Assembly: GCA_016722565.1 (NCBI GenBank)
Contig: JADKIU010000002.1
Location: 248,001-312,000, forward strand
Direction: 5' to 3'
Origin: Bacteroidota bacterium
GTDB lineage: Bacteria; Bacteroidota; Bacteroidia; 2-12-FULL-35-15
DNA length: 64,000 bases
Part shown: in pieces, positions 1 through 8,998 of the stretch
Layout: every line of letters begins with the position of its first letter
How positions within the stretch are numbered: position 1 is the stretch's first letter
The notes under the pieces: model-generated
The model's input: the letters and a program-made list of their open reading frames with translations, nothing else
What the model was told of the DNA's origin: nothing
The model's database searches: none
Made by a program: the position numbers and the translations under genes

Positions 1-692
1 ATTCGCTGGACAGAAACCGGAAATGATTCAACCCTTGAAAATTATACCACTAAGGGTAAAAAGGAAAATATTACTACCAACATGCCTTTTTTATACGATA
101 CCCTTCACCCGTTTTCAATAGCCGCACGTGGTAAAGTCGCTTCTTTTTTTATTATTGAGGATGTATTTTTTTAACGTATTCGATAGGAACAGAACTTGCC
201 TTTAAACGTCACAGTTTGGGTGTCGACTATTCCTGGTTTAGATGGCGTTATGAGGAAGATGACAATGAAGATGTTGGGATGTATTCGCAATACGAACTCC
301 GAAAGTATTTCCATGTCGATTATAAATTAACGTTTCTTTCCTTTAGCCGACCGGAGATGGATGTTTATTTTAACCTCTATGATAAGATTGGGGAATATAC
401 GATGTGGTACGATAAGTACGAGGAATATGATTTTGGTACCAGGCCAATGGCGTTTTTGCAATCATCGGCAAAAGGCACATTCAATGAGCCGGGTATAGGT
501 TTTGGGTTTCGAAAATATGCAGAGAAAACCGGTTTTGGGTTTGATTGTTCGGTGAATTATGGGTATCGGATGTCGGATACGAATGAGAAAAATTATATTA
601 CGACTACTCAAACAGATTTCAGAGATCATGTAAAGGTTGATCGGGATGTGTTTTATATGCGGATGAATTGCTTTTATATTTTTGGGAAGTAA
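1..692 (+). pseudogene. Partial, frameshifted secreted/outer-membrane-like protein, C-terminal part
   Basis: The window opens inside a gene. Frame 1 reads from base 1 to a TAA at 172-174, and the protein then continues in frame 3 (TYSIGTELAFKRHSLGVDYS) to the stop at 690-692. The two pieces would be one protein if the run of seven T at 166-172 had an eighth T. The 3' piece has alternating aromatic and polar residues typical of beta strands (YSWFRWRYEE, FHVDYKLTFLSF, GFGFRKYAEKTGFGF) and ends in a strand closing near Phe, as outer-membrane barrels do. I do not recognise the family. A start at an internal TTG (216) is possible but would discard homologous-looking sequence. A sequencing error in the homopolymer is as likely as a true pseudogene. 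Confidence 0.6.
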
Positions 693-820
693 TGGTTCAG
701 CGTTGAGTGTTTTCCCAATAGCTTATTATTAAATTTCAATTTTATTTCATAATAATGTGTTGTGAAAGTTATTACTGGGGCGCAAATAAATTTTCTTTAG
801 TATCTCACCTCCATAAAACT

Positions 821-828
821 TATCTTTG
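821..828 (+). promoter_or_regulatory. Bacteroidota -7 box (TATCTTTG) upstream of the TonB-domain gene
   Basis: TATCTTTG matches the TAnnTTTG consensus of Bacteroidota primary-sigma promoters and lies 15 bases before the ATG at 844. A weak -33-like TTAG lies about 20 bases upstream. Transcription would start only a few bases before the start codon. Confidence 0.45.
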
Positions 829-843
829 AATAAATAAGCGATT

Positions 844-1584
844 ATGAAAAAGTTCTTATTCCTGATTTTGTTATTCAGTACTTCCATTTTAAATGCGCAA
901 ACAGATACTTTGTATTATAACAACGGAGTAAAGTGTGATAAAGCCTCTTCATTTTATTATCGTGTTGCAGAATTGCAAGGGGAAGTATATTTGGTTAAAG
1001 ATTTTTATTCTAAAACTCATACACCTAAAATGAAAGCCTCTTGCAGGCGGGTTGAACCGGAATTAAAATTTGAAGGAAAATGTACACGGTATTTTGAATC
1101 GGGGCAAAAATCGATGGAGGGGTTGTATGTAAAAGATATCATGTGGGGGAAATGGACGATTTGGGAGGAAGGAGAAACAGATTCGTTAGTAATTAATTTT
1201 GTTTTTCCGGGTGGTTATGAAAATGTATATGTTCCTGTTTCCCAAACCTTAAACAGAGATACCACACTTTCATACAGAGCAGAGCTCATGCCTGAATTTC
1301 CTGGAGGTGATCAGGGCATGTATATGTACATTGCAAAAAGTATTGTATATCCCCAGGAAGCAAAAGAAACAGGAATTAGCGGAACCAGTTTTGTAACCTT
1401 TGTTATTGAAAAGGATGGAAGTATTTCGGATGTGAAACTACTAAGAGAATTTGTAAAATGTCCGGATTGTGATAAAGAAGCAATGCGGGTGGTTCAAGCA
1501 ATGCCGAAATGGAGTCCGGGAATTCAATATGGCAGAACAGTGCGCGTGCAGTTTAATATGCCTATTAAGTTTCAGTTACGTTAA
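844..1584 (+). CDS. TonB C-terminal domain protein (energy transducer-like)
   Basis: This 246-aa protein starts with a clear signal peptide (MKKFLFLILLFSTSILNAQ). Residues 60-120 contain MORN-like wording (GKCTRYFESGQKSMEGLYV, GKWTIWEEGE), and residues about 150-246 form a TonB C-terminal domain: PEFPGGDQGMYMYIAKSIVY, then YPQEAKETGISGTSFVTFVI, then KWSPGIQYGRTVRVQFNMPI. In Bacteroidota this domain is common in TonB paralogues and in periplasmic proteins not tied to one receptor. There is no N-terminal transmembrane anchor and no proline-rich spacer, so it is probably a periplasmic paralogue and not the main TonB. The next gene starts 6 bases downstream, so the two are likely cotranscribed. 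Confidence 0.85.
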   Translation: MKKFLFLILLFSTSILNAQTDTLYYNNGVKCDKASSFYYRVAELQGEVYLVKDFYSKTHTPKMKASCRRVEPELKFEGKCTRYFESGQKSMEGLYVKDIMWGKWTIWEEGETDSLVINFVFPGGYENVYVPVSQTLNRDTTLSYRAELMPEFPGGDQGMYMYIAKSIVYPQEAKETGISGTSFVTFVIEKDGSISDVKLLREFVKCPDCDKEAMRVVQAMPKWSPGIQYGRTVRVQFNMPIKFQLR

Positions 1585-1590
1585 TTGTTG

Positions 1591-3972
1591 ATGAAGGTAA
1601 TTTATATTTTTCTTTATAGTATTCTCTACTCATGCTCCCTCATGGGTCAAACTGCTTCGCAGGAAATTCCGCTTTCCAATATTAACTATGCTCAGATAGA
1701 GTCACTTTTTTATCAAAAAATTAATGCTTTACGAGCAGAAAAGGGATTCGGTAAACTCTTTTCGGATGATGTTTTAAAATTGGCTGCCAAAGACCAAGCT
1801 GCTTACATGCATGCAACACTTAAGGTAGGGCACGACCAAAAAATAAAAGGGAAAGAAACACCTCATAAGCGTGTTGAATTTTACAAAGGGACACATGATA
1901 TGGTGGGAGAAAATTGCATTCAGATTTTTCTGAAAAAGCCAATGAAAACAAAATATGCTCGTGAACTCGTTATTGCAAAAACCTATGAGGAAGCAGCACA
2001 AGCTTTGTTTTTAGGGTGGAAAAACTCTCCAAGACATTATAAAAACATGATCGCTCCAGGTTATGATGTATCAGGTTTGGGATTTTATTTTTCAGCAGAC
2101 AGTAGCTCTTTGTATTGTGCTCAAGTTTTTTCTGCAAAACCATACATTCAACACAAAGGATTGGAAAGCCCGCTCGACTCGTATGGTATAAAACCTACCA
2201 ATCAAAAAGTATGTGATTGTTTTAATAGCGATGAATATGCTAAGTTGGTGGGGAACCTACATTTAATTTATGGGGGTGATTCATTGTACATTTCTTCAGA
2301 AGATTTCCCGGCCCTAAAACGCTTTTTTAGCAAACCTACCGATGGTATTTATTTTGATGTGGTGTTGCGTGAACAGTTTGTTTGTGCTAATAATAACTTA
2401 TTGCACGGATCAGAAGTTTATGATGGAACAATGCTCAAGCCGGTTTATTTTAAAGACATCTTTAAAAAGAATCAAGCCTTTGGTGATAAAAATTTTTATG
2501 CAACATTGTGTGCTATTCCTAAAATATTTGATGCCTATACACATGAAATTAATTATGGGTTTGTAAAAGAAAATTTTTCATGCACCTATGTTTGGCCCAT
2601 CAATGTGCCCGGAGAAAATTTGAAAGTATTGCAATTGTATCCCAAATGGATGGAATTGGAGAATGAAAAGATTCCGGTAGATACGTTCAATGGGGAATTG
2701 ACATTCAATATTCAATTTGAACGAGGCAAAACGCAATTGAGTGAAAAGCAACAGCAACAATTGAATAAGAAACTGCAAATATATAAACCATTTATTAAAG
2801 AAGTAAGTATTAAAACGTTTAGTTCGGTAGAAGGAAGCACACAAATAAACATGAAACTGCAGGCACAGCGAGCAGAAATCATCAAGAATGAAATTATTAA
2901 AACTACAGGAAAGCTGTCAGGTGTAGAAATTGAATCGAAGGAAAATTGGGAAGAATTTTATAAACAGATTGAGAATGGAAAGTTTGCGTATATGAAAACA
3001 CTTTCGCAAGAACAAATAAAGGAAGCACTCAAGAATAGGATTGTTTTGGATTCAATAGATTATCTGCTTCGTAAAACACGGATTGCAAAAATCACCATTC
3101 AATTAGAAGCCATTGTAAATGACCAATCCGACCCACAATTAGTTTTAGGAGCATATAAAAAAGCGGTTGCTTCAGGAGATTCACTTCGTTCATTTAAATA
3201 CCAGAACAAATTGTTGCAATCGGTTTTCCGAAATCAAATTTCGAATGCTGATATTACTCAAGTTAGTTTGCCTTTTGATAAAAAATTTCTGCCTCATTGG
3301 ACCAATTTTATTGCTCTAGCTACTTTTGATCCGGAATTGATATATACACATGAAACACGACAAATGGCTTTGAAAGCAATGAACGTTGATACCACTTTTG
3401 CGCCCTTGCAATTTAATATGTGTATTATGACCTTAAAATTTATGAGTGATTATATGGATACATTGATGCCGGTGAAACAGTTGGAAAAGAAAATGAGTGC
3501 ATCCTATCTGATGAAAAATAAAGCGGATTCAAGTTTAGTTCGTAAAATGTGGCTGAATTATCATATCATTTCAGCCTATCACCATTGGCTTCGACACGAA
3601 TATGATAAAATCAACCCGAGCTTAACCTATATCAAAAACTATTTTGAGAAGCAACAGATAACAGAAACCGAAGCATTAAAACTCGGATTGTTATTCAATT
3701 TTTATGGCCGTTATTCATGGACATTGGATATGTTACATCCGTTTGTGAATGAAACCAAGAATGAAGATCTTCTGTTTTTATATGTAAAAACCTATGCCGG
3801 CAATCGAAATGAAACAGGAGGGAATGCCGAGTGGCAAAAATATTTGACTAAAGCCAAGAACATGAATATTCAACGTTTTTATAACTGGATTGATAAAGAT
3901 AATTTTCAGTTGATGCGTTTGCCGGAGATTAAAAAGGAGTTTTGTACGATTAATAAAAATGATGTGAGGTAG
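1591..3972 (+). CDS. CAP-domain (SCP-like) protein with OmpA-like segment, exported
   Basis: The ATG at 1591 gives a signal peptide (MKVIYIFLYSILYSCSLMGQ); the two TTG codons just upstream are poorer starts. Residues about 35-175 are a CAP/SCP domain (INALRAEKGFGKL, VGENCIQIF, GWKNSPRHYKNMIAPGYDVS, YCAQVF). Around residues 365-435 is an OmpA-like stretch (FNIQFERGKTQLSEKQ followed by AQRAEIIKNEI) of the type that contacts peptidoglycan. The last 300 residues are helical and repeat-like, with no family I can name. The protein probably works in the periplasm or at the outer membrane. CAP domains of bacteria have no single known activity. It forms a pair with the TonB-domain gene upstream and ends just before a hairpin terminator. 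Confidence 0.8.
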   Translation: MKVIYIFLYSILYSCSLMGQTASQEIPLSNINYAQIESLFYQKINALRAEKGFGKLFSDDVLKLAAKDQAAYMHATLKVGHDQKIKGKETPHKRVEFYKGTHDMVGENCIQIFLKKPMKTKYARELVIAKTYEEAAQALFLGWKNSPRHYKNMIAPGYDVSGLGFYFSADSSSLYCAQVFSAKPYIQHKGLESPLDSYGIKPTNQKVCDCFNSDEYAKLVGNLHLIYGGDSLYISSEDFPALKRFFSKPTDGIYFDVVLREQFVCANNNLLHGSEVYDGTMLKPVYFKDIFKKNQAFGDKNFYATLCAIPKIFDAYTHEINYGFVKENFSCTYVWPINVPGENLKVLQLYPKWMELENEKIPVDTFNGELTFNIQFERGKTQLSEKQQQQLNKKLQIYKPFIKEVSIKTFSSVEGSTQINMKLQAQRAEIIKNEIIKTTGKLSGVEIESKENWEEFYKQIENGKFAYMKTLSQEQIKEALKNRIVLDSIDYLLRKTRIAKITIQLEAIVNDQSDPQLVLGAYKKAVASGDSLRSFKYQNKLLQSVFRNQISNADITQVSLPFDKKFLPHWTNFIALATFDPELIYTHETRQMALKAMNVDTTFAPLQFNMCIMTLKFMSDYMDTLMPVKQLEKKMSASYLMKNKADSSLVRKMWLNYHIISAYHHWLRHEYDKINPSLTYIKNYFEKQQITETEALKLGLLFNFYGRYSWTLDMLHPFVNETKNEDLLFLYVKTYAGNRNETGGNAEWQKYLTKAKNMNIQRFYNWIDKDNFQLMRLPEIKKEFCTINKNDVR

Positions 3973-3993
3973 GTGAGAATAGGATAAAAACAA

Positions 3994-4025
3994 AAAAGTC
4001 CTTCATATTGCTATGAAGGACTTTT
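3994..4025. terminator. Bidirectional hairpin terminator
   Basis: A 14-bp inverted repeat (AAAAGTCCTTCATA, loop TTGC, then its complement) ends in four T on the plus strand, and on the minus strand it is followed by six T. It can terminate the CAP gene. It also sits where the original tRNA-Asp terminator would lie if the adjacent repeat is the displaced tRNA 3' end. Confidence 0.75.
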
Positions 4026-4047
4026 GCATTTTGAGCGGTCTGGACGG
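4024..4047. repeat. Left attachment-site repeat (displaced tRNA-Asp 3' end)
   Basis: These 24 bases are identical to 8999-9022, which covers the last 12 bases of tRNA-Asp and the bases after it. The copy here has no tRNA body, so it is best read as the displaced half of the target left after integration of the element to its right. Confidence 0.8.
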
Positions 4048-4160
4048 CTAACAGAGAAGCTTTTTTAAAAACTTCTGGTTTCGCTGTGACTCAATAATAA
4101 TAGTCGTTTTGAAGCTTTTTAATTTTTTTGATAATCGTAGTTTAATCATGGTTTTATCGA

Positions 4161-4185
4161 AAACCGTCCACCAAACCGTCCACGG
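4161..4185. repeat. Left inner repeat: tandem 12-bp units
   Basis: AAACCGTCCACC is followed by AAACCGTCCACG, giving a 25-bp block that recurs exactly at 8930-8954 near the other end. Paired short direct repeats inside both ends of a tyrosine-recombinase element are what arm-type integrase binding sites look like. This role is inferred. Confidence 0.6.
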
Positions 4186-4204
4186 GAAAATGTGAATAAA
4201 TTGA

Positions 4205-4237
4205 TTTGGTAAATCACTCTTTCTCGTCCTACTTTCG
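4205..4237 (+). promoter_or_regulatory. Possible promoter of the integrase gene
   Basis: TTTG at 4205-4208 and TACTTTCG at 4230-4237 are 21 bases apart. This is close to the Bacteroidota -33/-7 arrangement, with one mismatch in the -7 box, and lies 23 bases before the integrase ATG. Confidence 0.35.
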
Positions 4238-4260
4238 AAGTAAATATAAAAAAATTAACC

Positions 4261-5226
4261 ATGAATATTAATTTTCATCTTCGAAATTTAAAGGAAAACA
4301 CACCTCAAAAAGTGATTGCAAATTTTTTCCTGAAGAACAAAAGGTATAAAATAGATACTGGATTGAAAATAGAGCCAAAGTATTGGTCAAAACCCAATCA
4401 AAAGGCAAATCCCTCACATCCAAAGCAGGCAGACTTCAATAAGCGATTAAAATCGCTTTCGGAGGCTATTGTTGCCACCGTTTATAATACAAAGATGTCT
4501 AACAAGTGGCTGTATGCCGATGAAATCCAAAGAGAGATTAATAAACAGTTTAAAATAGGCGAATGCGTTCCAGATGAAATAGACGTTACTAACAACTTTA
4601 TTGCATTTATTGATTATCATATCACAACCAAGGGAGATCGTTCACCAGAAACTATAAGTGCGCTTTTACAGACTAAGAGAAATATCATTATAGCTTTCGG
4701 TTTGTGTTCTGAGACAACAATTAAGAAATACTTCAGCCTAGGAAGAAACGAGAGAAGGAAGAGCGACTTGCTTGTCCCTACTAAGGTTATTGAGTTTGAC
4801 GAAATAAACGCAAGATTTGTGGAGCGTTTTAAATCTTACCTGCTTAATGCTACATATTTACTTAATGGCGAATACGTTCATTATAAAAAGAATTCTATTG
4901 CGAAAAATATAAAAATCTTAAAGCAATTCATAAATGCTGCTTTAAATGAAGGCTATATTAAAAATATGAACTACAAGACTGTAAAAGCTGAATGGGAAGA
5001 GGCAGATATGGTTTATACAACTTGGGAGGAAATTGAAGCAATTAAAAATGCTCAACTGGAAGAAGGAAGTATGGAAGATAAAGTAAGAGATATTTATGTT
5101 TTTAATTGCTATTGCGGTTTGCGGTTTTCGGATTTATGCCGATTAAGCAAATTCAGCTTTTTTAGAGAGAATGGACAATTGATGATAAAAATTAGGCAAA
5201 AGAAAACGGACAATTTTATTTATTGA
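4261..5226 (+). pseudogene. Tyrosine recombinase (integrase), truncated before its catalytic end
   Basis: The 321 residues have the Bacteroidota mobile-element integrase layout: an N-terminal arm-binding part (about 1-100; TGLKIEPKYWSKPNQKANP), a SAM-like core-binding domain (about 110-240), and the start of the catalytic domain with Arg288 in NCYCGLRFSDLCRL and Lys314/315 in RQKKTDN. Translation stops at once after NFIY. The HxxR, second His and Tyr nucleophile boxes are missing, so about 90-100 residues are lost. After the stop the DNA reads in another frame as the tail of an unrelated T9SS protein, which indicates a deletion junction near 5213-5225. The enzyme cannot be catalytic, so the surrounding element should be immobile by its own means. 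Confidence 0.85.
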
Positions 5227-5536
5227 TAACTGCGAAGAAGCTGAAAAACGTTCAGTCGAAAATTCGAACCAGTCAACTTCTGAAGATAAACCTTACAAAT
5301 TATTTCCTAATCCTAATAATGGAAGTATGATCTTGGAATATGCAATTGCTCCAACTGATAAAGCAGTTCTGCTGGTCTATGATATTACAGGCAAAACAAT
5401 CAGCAATTATTATTTAAATGCTTCCGAAAATAAGATTAACATAAATGAAAACAGACTAGATAACGGAGTTTATTTATATGAAATTAAAGTGAATGGCAAA
5501 ACTGTTCAAAGCGATAAATTAATTATCATAAAATAA
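5222..5536 (+). pseudogene. Orphan T9SS type A sorting domain (3' remnant of a secreted-protein gene)
   Basis: From the integrase junction an open frame reads IDNCEEAEKRSVENSNQ and then a complete T9SS C-terminal domain (KPYKLFPNPNNGSMILEY, YDITGKTI, GVYLYEIKVNGKTVQSDKL, ending IIIK). No export signal or passenger domain is present. The sequence is a close paralogue of the C-terminus of the next gene (KPFKLFPNPNNGNMSFEY, VQSDKLVIIK). The simplest reading is that a neighbouring paralogous gene lost its 5' part together with the integrase 3' end in one deletion. Confidence 0.75.
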
Positions 5537-5565
5537 ATGCGTAACTTAGTGTCAGTCAAATACCA

Positions 5566-6543
5566 ATGAAAATACTAAGTTTCATATTTATATCAATTGT
5601 TTTGGGCATAACTGCAAGTTGTAGTTATGCCCAAAATTTAGTACCCAATTACAGTTTTGAAGTATATGATACTTGTCCATTTAGCGCGGGTCAAATATAT
5701 TATTCACCCCCATGGACTGATCCATCTAATTCATCTTCGGATTATTTTAATTCATGTGCATCCCCAGGGGCTGATGGAGTTCCGATCAATGGATTTGGGA
5801 AAGAGAATGCTAAAGATGGCAATGCTTATGCAGGTTTCGTTATGTTTGCAGGACCTTCTGGTTTAAATGCTCGAGAATATATTCAGGTGCCATTAACAAG
5901 TCCTCTAGTTGCTGATACATGTTATTCTTTAATTTGCTATGTTTCTATTGCGGATAATTATAAATATAGTATTACAAACATAGGAGCGTATTTTTCTTCT
6001 TCTGCGGTTTCTACTTGTTATACTTGCTTAATGCCTTATACGCCACAAATCAATTATTATGATGCTTCTGGAATAGCTGATACTAGTGGTTGGTATAAAG
6101 TGGAAGCCATTTTTCGAGCTCAAGGTGGCGAACAATATATAACAATTGGTAATTATAAAAGTGATGCTGCTGCAACGCCTATAATAGTAAATTCTGGAGG
6201 TGGTGATTTTGCATATTATTATATAGATAGTGTATCTTTGGTTAAGGTCAGTTGTCCTATAGACATTGGGATTGGAGAGAATCAAAAAGAAAAGCCGTTT
6301 AAACTTTTTCCAAATCCTAATAATGGAAATATGTCATTTGAATACCAACTTAAGGCAAATGATAATGCTGAAATGCAGATTTATGACATTACTGGAAAAT
6401 TAATTAAAAGCTACCAATTAAATAGTATAGCTACTCAAACGAATATAGATACTGAACTGCTCAATTGTGGTATTTATTTTTATACGATTATTTTAAATAA
6501 TCAACTTGTTCAAAGTGATAAGCTTGTCATTATTAAAGACTAG
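5566..6543 (+). CDS. Secreted protein with carbohydrate-binding-like N-domain and T9SS sorting domain
   Basis: The 325-aa protein has a signal peptide of lipoprotein-like composition (MKILSFIFISIVLGITASC). Residues about 25-220 begin LVPNYSFEVYDTCPFSAG and include DYFNSC, AYAGFVMF, REYIQVPL and GAYFSSSAVS. This pattern is common in Bacteroidota gliding/OmpA-type surface proteins and resembles a carbohydrate-binding jelly roll. Residues about 245-325 are a T9SS type A sorting domain (LFPNPNNGNMSFEYQL, YDITGKLIKSY, VQSDKLVIIKD). It should be exported by Sec, moved across the outer membrane by T9SS and held on the surface. It lies inside the degenerate element as cargo, next to a truncated paralogue. 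Confidence 0.75.
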   Translation: MKILSFIFISIVLGITASCSYAQNLVPNYSFEVYDTCPFSAGQIYYSPPWTDPSNSSSDYFNSCASPGADGVPINGFGKENAKDGNAYAGFVMFAGPSGLNAREYIQVPLTSPLVADTCYSLICYVSIADNYKYSITNIGAYFSSSAVSTCYTCLMPYTPQINYYDASGIADTSGWYKVEAIFRAQGGEQYITIGNYKSDAAATPIIVNSGGGDFAYYYIDSVSLVKVSCPIDIGIGENQKEKPFKLFPNPNNGNMSFEYQLKANDNAEMQIYDITGKLIKSYQLNSIATQTNIDTELLNCGIYFYTIILNNQLVQSDKLVIIKD

Positions 6544-6693
6544 CTCCTTCCTTACAAAATTATTTTAGTAAAATATCATTTTAAACACGAGAGTCTTTGT
6601 CGGTAGACATGTATAAAATTGAGAAATCATTTATTTTTGTGTCTTCCCATTATGACTAACTTTGTAGTAATAATGTTTTTAAAACTAAATACT

Positions 6694-7404
6694 ATGAAAA
6701 ATTCTCTGTTTTTATTCTTCATCATTATGAACTTGTCAATAAAGGGTCAGATTTTTCCATCTGATTCATGTAATCAGGGAACTTACACCATGAATACCAT
6801 TTTCTATCCTTATACTACATCTGTCCTTGATTCTACACAAAGTACAGAAGGTATCTATTTATGTGGACCTAATACAATTGTCTATGACACTCTAAAATTT
6901 GCGGGATGTCGTTTTGTATACATTAACCCTGGGTGTACATATATTACCAATTCTCCTTCCTGTGCTATATTTGACATGTACTTTATAAAAGATAATGGTA
7001 CGCTTATTATTTTGCCTGATGCAAACAATAGCGAATTTAATATTTATCATGAACCCTTAGCAACAATATTACCATCTACTACAGGATGTCAAACTGTAAC
7101 TCCTTGTTCGGCACTTATTTTTCCACCAATTAATTGTTCAGTTGGTATTGTAGAGTCTACAATTCAAGAAATACTTTTCAAAACTAAGCCGAATCCTGCA
7201 TCAGACAATTTAACAATAGAGTTTAATACCAATTTTCAGAAAGGAGAAATTGAGATATATAATATGCTTGGTGAAACAATGCTTTCAACTGAAACCAACG
7301 GACAGAATACGATACTGAATATTTCAGATTTGTCGATAGGTTTGTATATCGTTCAGGTAAAATCAGAAAATAAAATCAGTCGACAGAGGTTTATTAAACA
7401 CTAA
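6694..7404 (+). CDS. Secreted Cys-containing protein with T9SS sorting domain
   Basis: The start is placed at the ATG at 6694 because it gives a proper signal peptide (MKNSLFLFFIIMNLSIKGQ); upstream TTG and ATG codons would add an unlikely leader. The passenger (about residues 20-165) has many cysteines (DSCNQG, LCGPN, AGCRF, PGCTY, SCAIF, TGCQTVTPCSA) and may be disulfide-linked. The last 75 residues are a T9SS sorting domain (KTKPNPASDNLTIEF, IYNMLGETM, GLYIVQVKSENKISRQRFIK). The passenger is not one I recognise. It is cargo of the degenerate tRNA-Asp element, and its 3' end overlaps the tail of the convergent helix-turn-helix pseudogene by 11 bases. Confidence 0.7.
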   Translation: MKNSLFLFFIIMNLSIKGQIFPSDSCNQGTYTMNTIFYPYTTSVLDSTQSTEGIYLCGPNTIVYDTLKFAGCRFVYINPGCTYITNSPSCAIFDMYFIKDNGTLIILPDANNSEFNIYHEPLATILPSTTGCQTVTPCSALIFPPINCSVGIVESTIQEILFKTKPNPASDNLTIEFNTNFQKGEIEIYNMLGETMLSTETNGQNTILNISDLSIGLYIVQVKSENKISRQRFIKH

Positions 7405-7755
7405 TTAATGCTTTAATAAAAGCAGGAGCATCTTCCTTTTGTTTTAATGCTTCTAAAAATTGAAATTCGTTAATTAGTTTATACTTTCCTGAAATCAGTC
7501 TTTCCACTTTGTGTTTTTTGCATTTTTTGCAAATTGTCGCTTTGCTAATATGATATTTTTTCTGAATTTGCTCCATTGATAGAAAGCCAGTTGCTGAACC
7601 AAAGAGATTTCCTCTTTTATAAGGACATCCTTTATTGCAGTTCGTATTTCTGTCCATAAATATGCTCGCATTTCGTCCTTTACCTCACGGCTGACCTCAT
7701 TTGCGAGTTCTTTTGAAAGTTCTCTTAAGATTTTATTTAGTTTAGTGCTTACCAA
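7394..7755 (-). pseudogene. Helix-turn-helix DNA-binding protein, frameshifted
   Basis: Two overlapping minus-strand frames together make one plausible protein. The upstream frame (from 7755) gives a charged helix (LNKILRELSKELANEVSREV, then AIKDVLIKEEISLVQQ). The downstream frame (to 7394) gives the recognition part (GFLSMEQIQKKYHISKATIC, then KHKVERLISGKYKLINEFQF). This matches the plan of small excisionase/MerR-like helix-turn-helix proteins of Bacteroidota mobile elements: a helical N-terminus followed by a motif at about 60-110. They are joined by one missing base near 7580-7590. Read separately, each half lacks either the DNA-binding domain or the dimerising helix. It could have controlled the integrase. 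True decay is plausible here because the integrase is also broken. Confidence 0.6.
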
Positions 7756-7873
7756 TTGTATATCTCTTGAATTGAGAATACAATTTTAACTATATAAAAA
7801 AACGCCTCCTATACCTTAAACATACTTCTAAAAATGTTTTGCGTAAGGGTTTCCAAAAAGCTTTATGGGAAGG

Positions 7874-8785
7874 CTATTGGAAGATTTGTTCAATAATTGA
7901 TTTTAATTCCTTAGAACGTTTGGTCTTGCCTTCATATTTAAATTTAGTCTTTGTTCTAAGGTTAGGAATTGGGTTTCCCTTTGAATCAGAAAAGCAGACT
8001 TCCATTTTACGGTATAGATTGTTGGTGTTTTTTCCAGTATAATTAAAATCACTTTTAGGAAGTAGATCATTTGATTTTAAGAGATAAAGAAAATCAAATA
8101 ATGTAGATGCATTAGTGGATGCGTTTTTTTTAGGAGGAAGATCAATCCATTTTATTGATTCTTTTATAACACGAGCACTAATCCCTTTAAATATATCCTC
8201 AAAACTTTCGTAGGAGCCAGAAATAAAATTGCCATTTAAGGTTTTATATAATTTCTTGAATTTACTTGCGTCTCCTGAAAAATTGAATGCCGTAGTAGTT
8301 GTTGCTGCTTTTCCTGATTTTATTTTTTCTTCTAAAGTGCTTTCAAAAGCAATGCTTTCAGACTTTAGCACCTCTTTGTATAGTCGGTTCGCTTTTGCCG
8401 AAAACATAAAACCAAAAAGCACATTGTTCTGAGCTGATAGTAATCTTATAATTAACTCATTTTTAGTATTACTGATGGCGTTTGTTGATTTTTTTTGCTC
8501 AGACCTCAATTTGATATCATAAGAGTTTTGCTCCATTTGCTCATCAATCTTATGTATTCTGTCTAATAAATAAATGGAGGCAATTTTATCTCGTTTGAAT
8601 TCTAAAAAATTCAATTCCAATTCCTTTTCAAATTCAATGATAATTCCTTCCACCCATTTGCCATATAAATAAACACGATTTTCCTGATTGATGTCTGAAA
8701 AATCTATGTACTCACCATTGAAATCGGTGTGCTCGAAACTATTTCTAAAAACATGTTGAAGTAAATCCCAGGCGTCTTGTTTCAT
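7874..8785 (-). CDS. Unknown 303-aa element-borne protein
   Basis: This is an intact frame of 303 aa starting MKQDAWDLLQHVFRNSFEHT. It is mostly helical and charged with no signal peptide, so probably cytoplasmic. Residues about 75-100 are polar and coiled-coil-like (DEQMEQNSYDIKLRSEQKKS). A C-terminal region with STLFDFLYLLKSNDLLP and a basic tail (TKTKFKYEGKTKRSKELK) could bind nucleic acid. I do not recognise the family. It lies 118 bases downstream of the start of the helix-turn-helix pseudogene, is divergent from it only in distance and not in strand, and is enclosed by the element's end repeats, so an accessory or regulatory role in the element is likely but unproven. Confidence 0.6.
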   Translation of the reverse strand: MKQDAWDLLQHVFRNSFEHTDFNGEYIDFSDINQENRVYLYGKWVEGIIIEFEKELELNFLEFKRDKIASIYLLDRIHKIDEQMEQNSYDIKLRSEQKKSTNAISNTKNELIIRLLSAQNNVLFGFMFSAKANRLYKEVLKSESIAFESTLEEKIKSGKAATTTTAFNFSGDASKFKKLYKTLNGNFISGSYESFEDIFKGISARVIKESIKWIDLPPKKNASTNASTLFDFLYLLKSNDLLPKSDFNYTGKNTNNLYRKMEVCFSDSKGNPIPNLRTKTKFKYEGKTKRSKELKSIIEQIFQ

Positions 8786-8929
8786 TATATCAAAAATAAG
8801 ACAATTCGATTGAATTCTCCCAATTCTGGTTGTAGCTGTAAAAACTTATTAACAGGGTATTTGAGAGATAATCAATAGAAATATAGAAGGATTTGTTTTC
8901 TGTAGGTCAATAAAATCAGCTTCTTTAGG

Positions 8930-8954
8930 AAACCGTCCACCAAACCGTCCACGG
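8930..8954. repeat. Right inner repeat: tandem 12-bp units
   Basis: An exact second copy of the 25-bp block at 4161-4185, in the same orientation, 45 bases inside the right attachment repeat. The left copy lies 114 bases inside the left attachment repeat, so spacing to the ends differs. Confidence 0.6.
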
Positions 8955-8961
8955 AAGAAAC

Positions 8962-8994
8962 AAAAAATCCCGCTATCGTAATGATAACGGGATT
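8962..8994 (-). terminator. Terminator of tRNA-Asp
   Basis: An inverted repeat (AATCCCGCTATC, loop GTAAT, GATAACGGGATT) is followed on the minus strand by a run of six T, 17 bases after the tRNA 3' end. It lies inside the element, so it was brought in by integration in place of the original terminator at 3994-4025. Confidence 0.75.
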
Positions 8995-8998
8995 CTTA

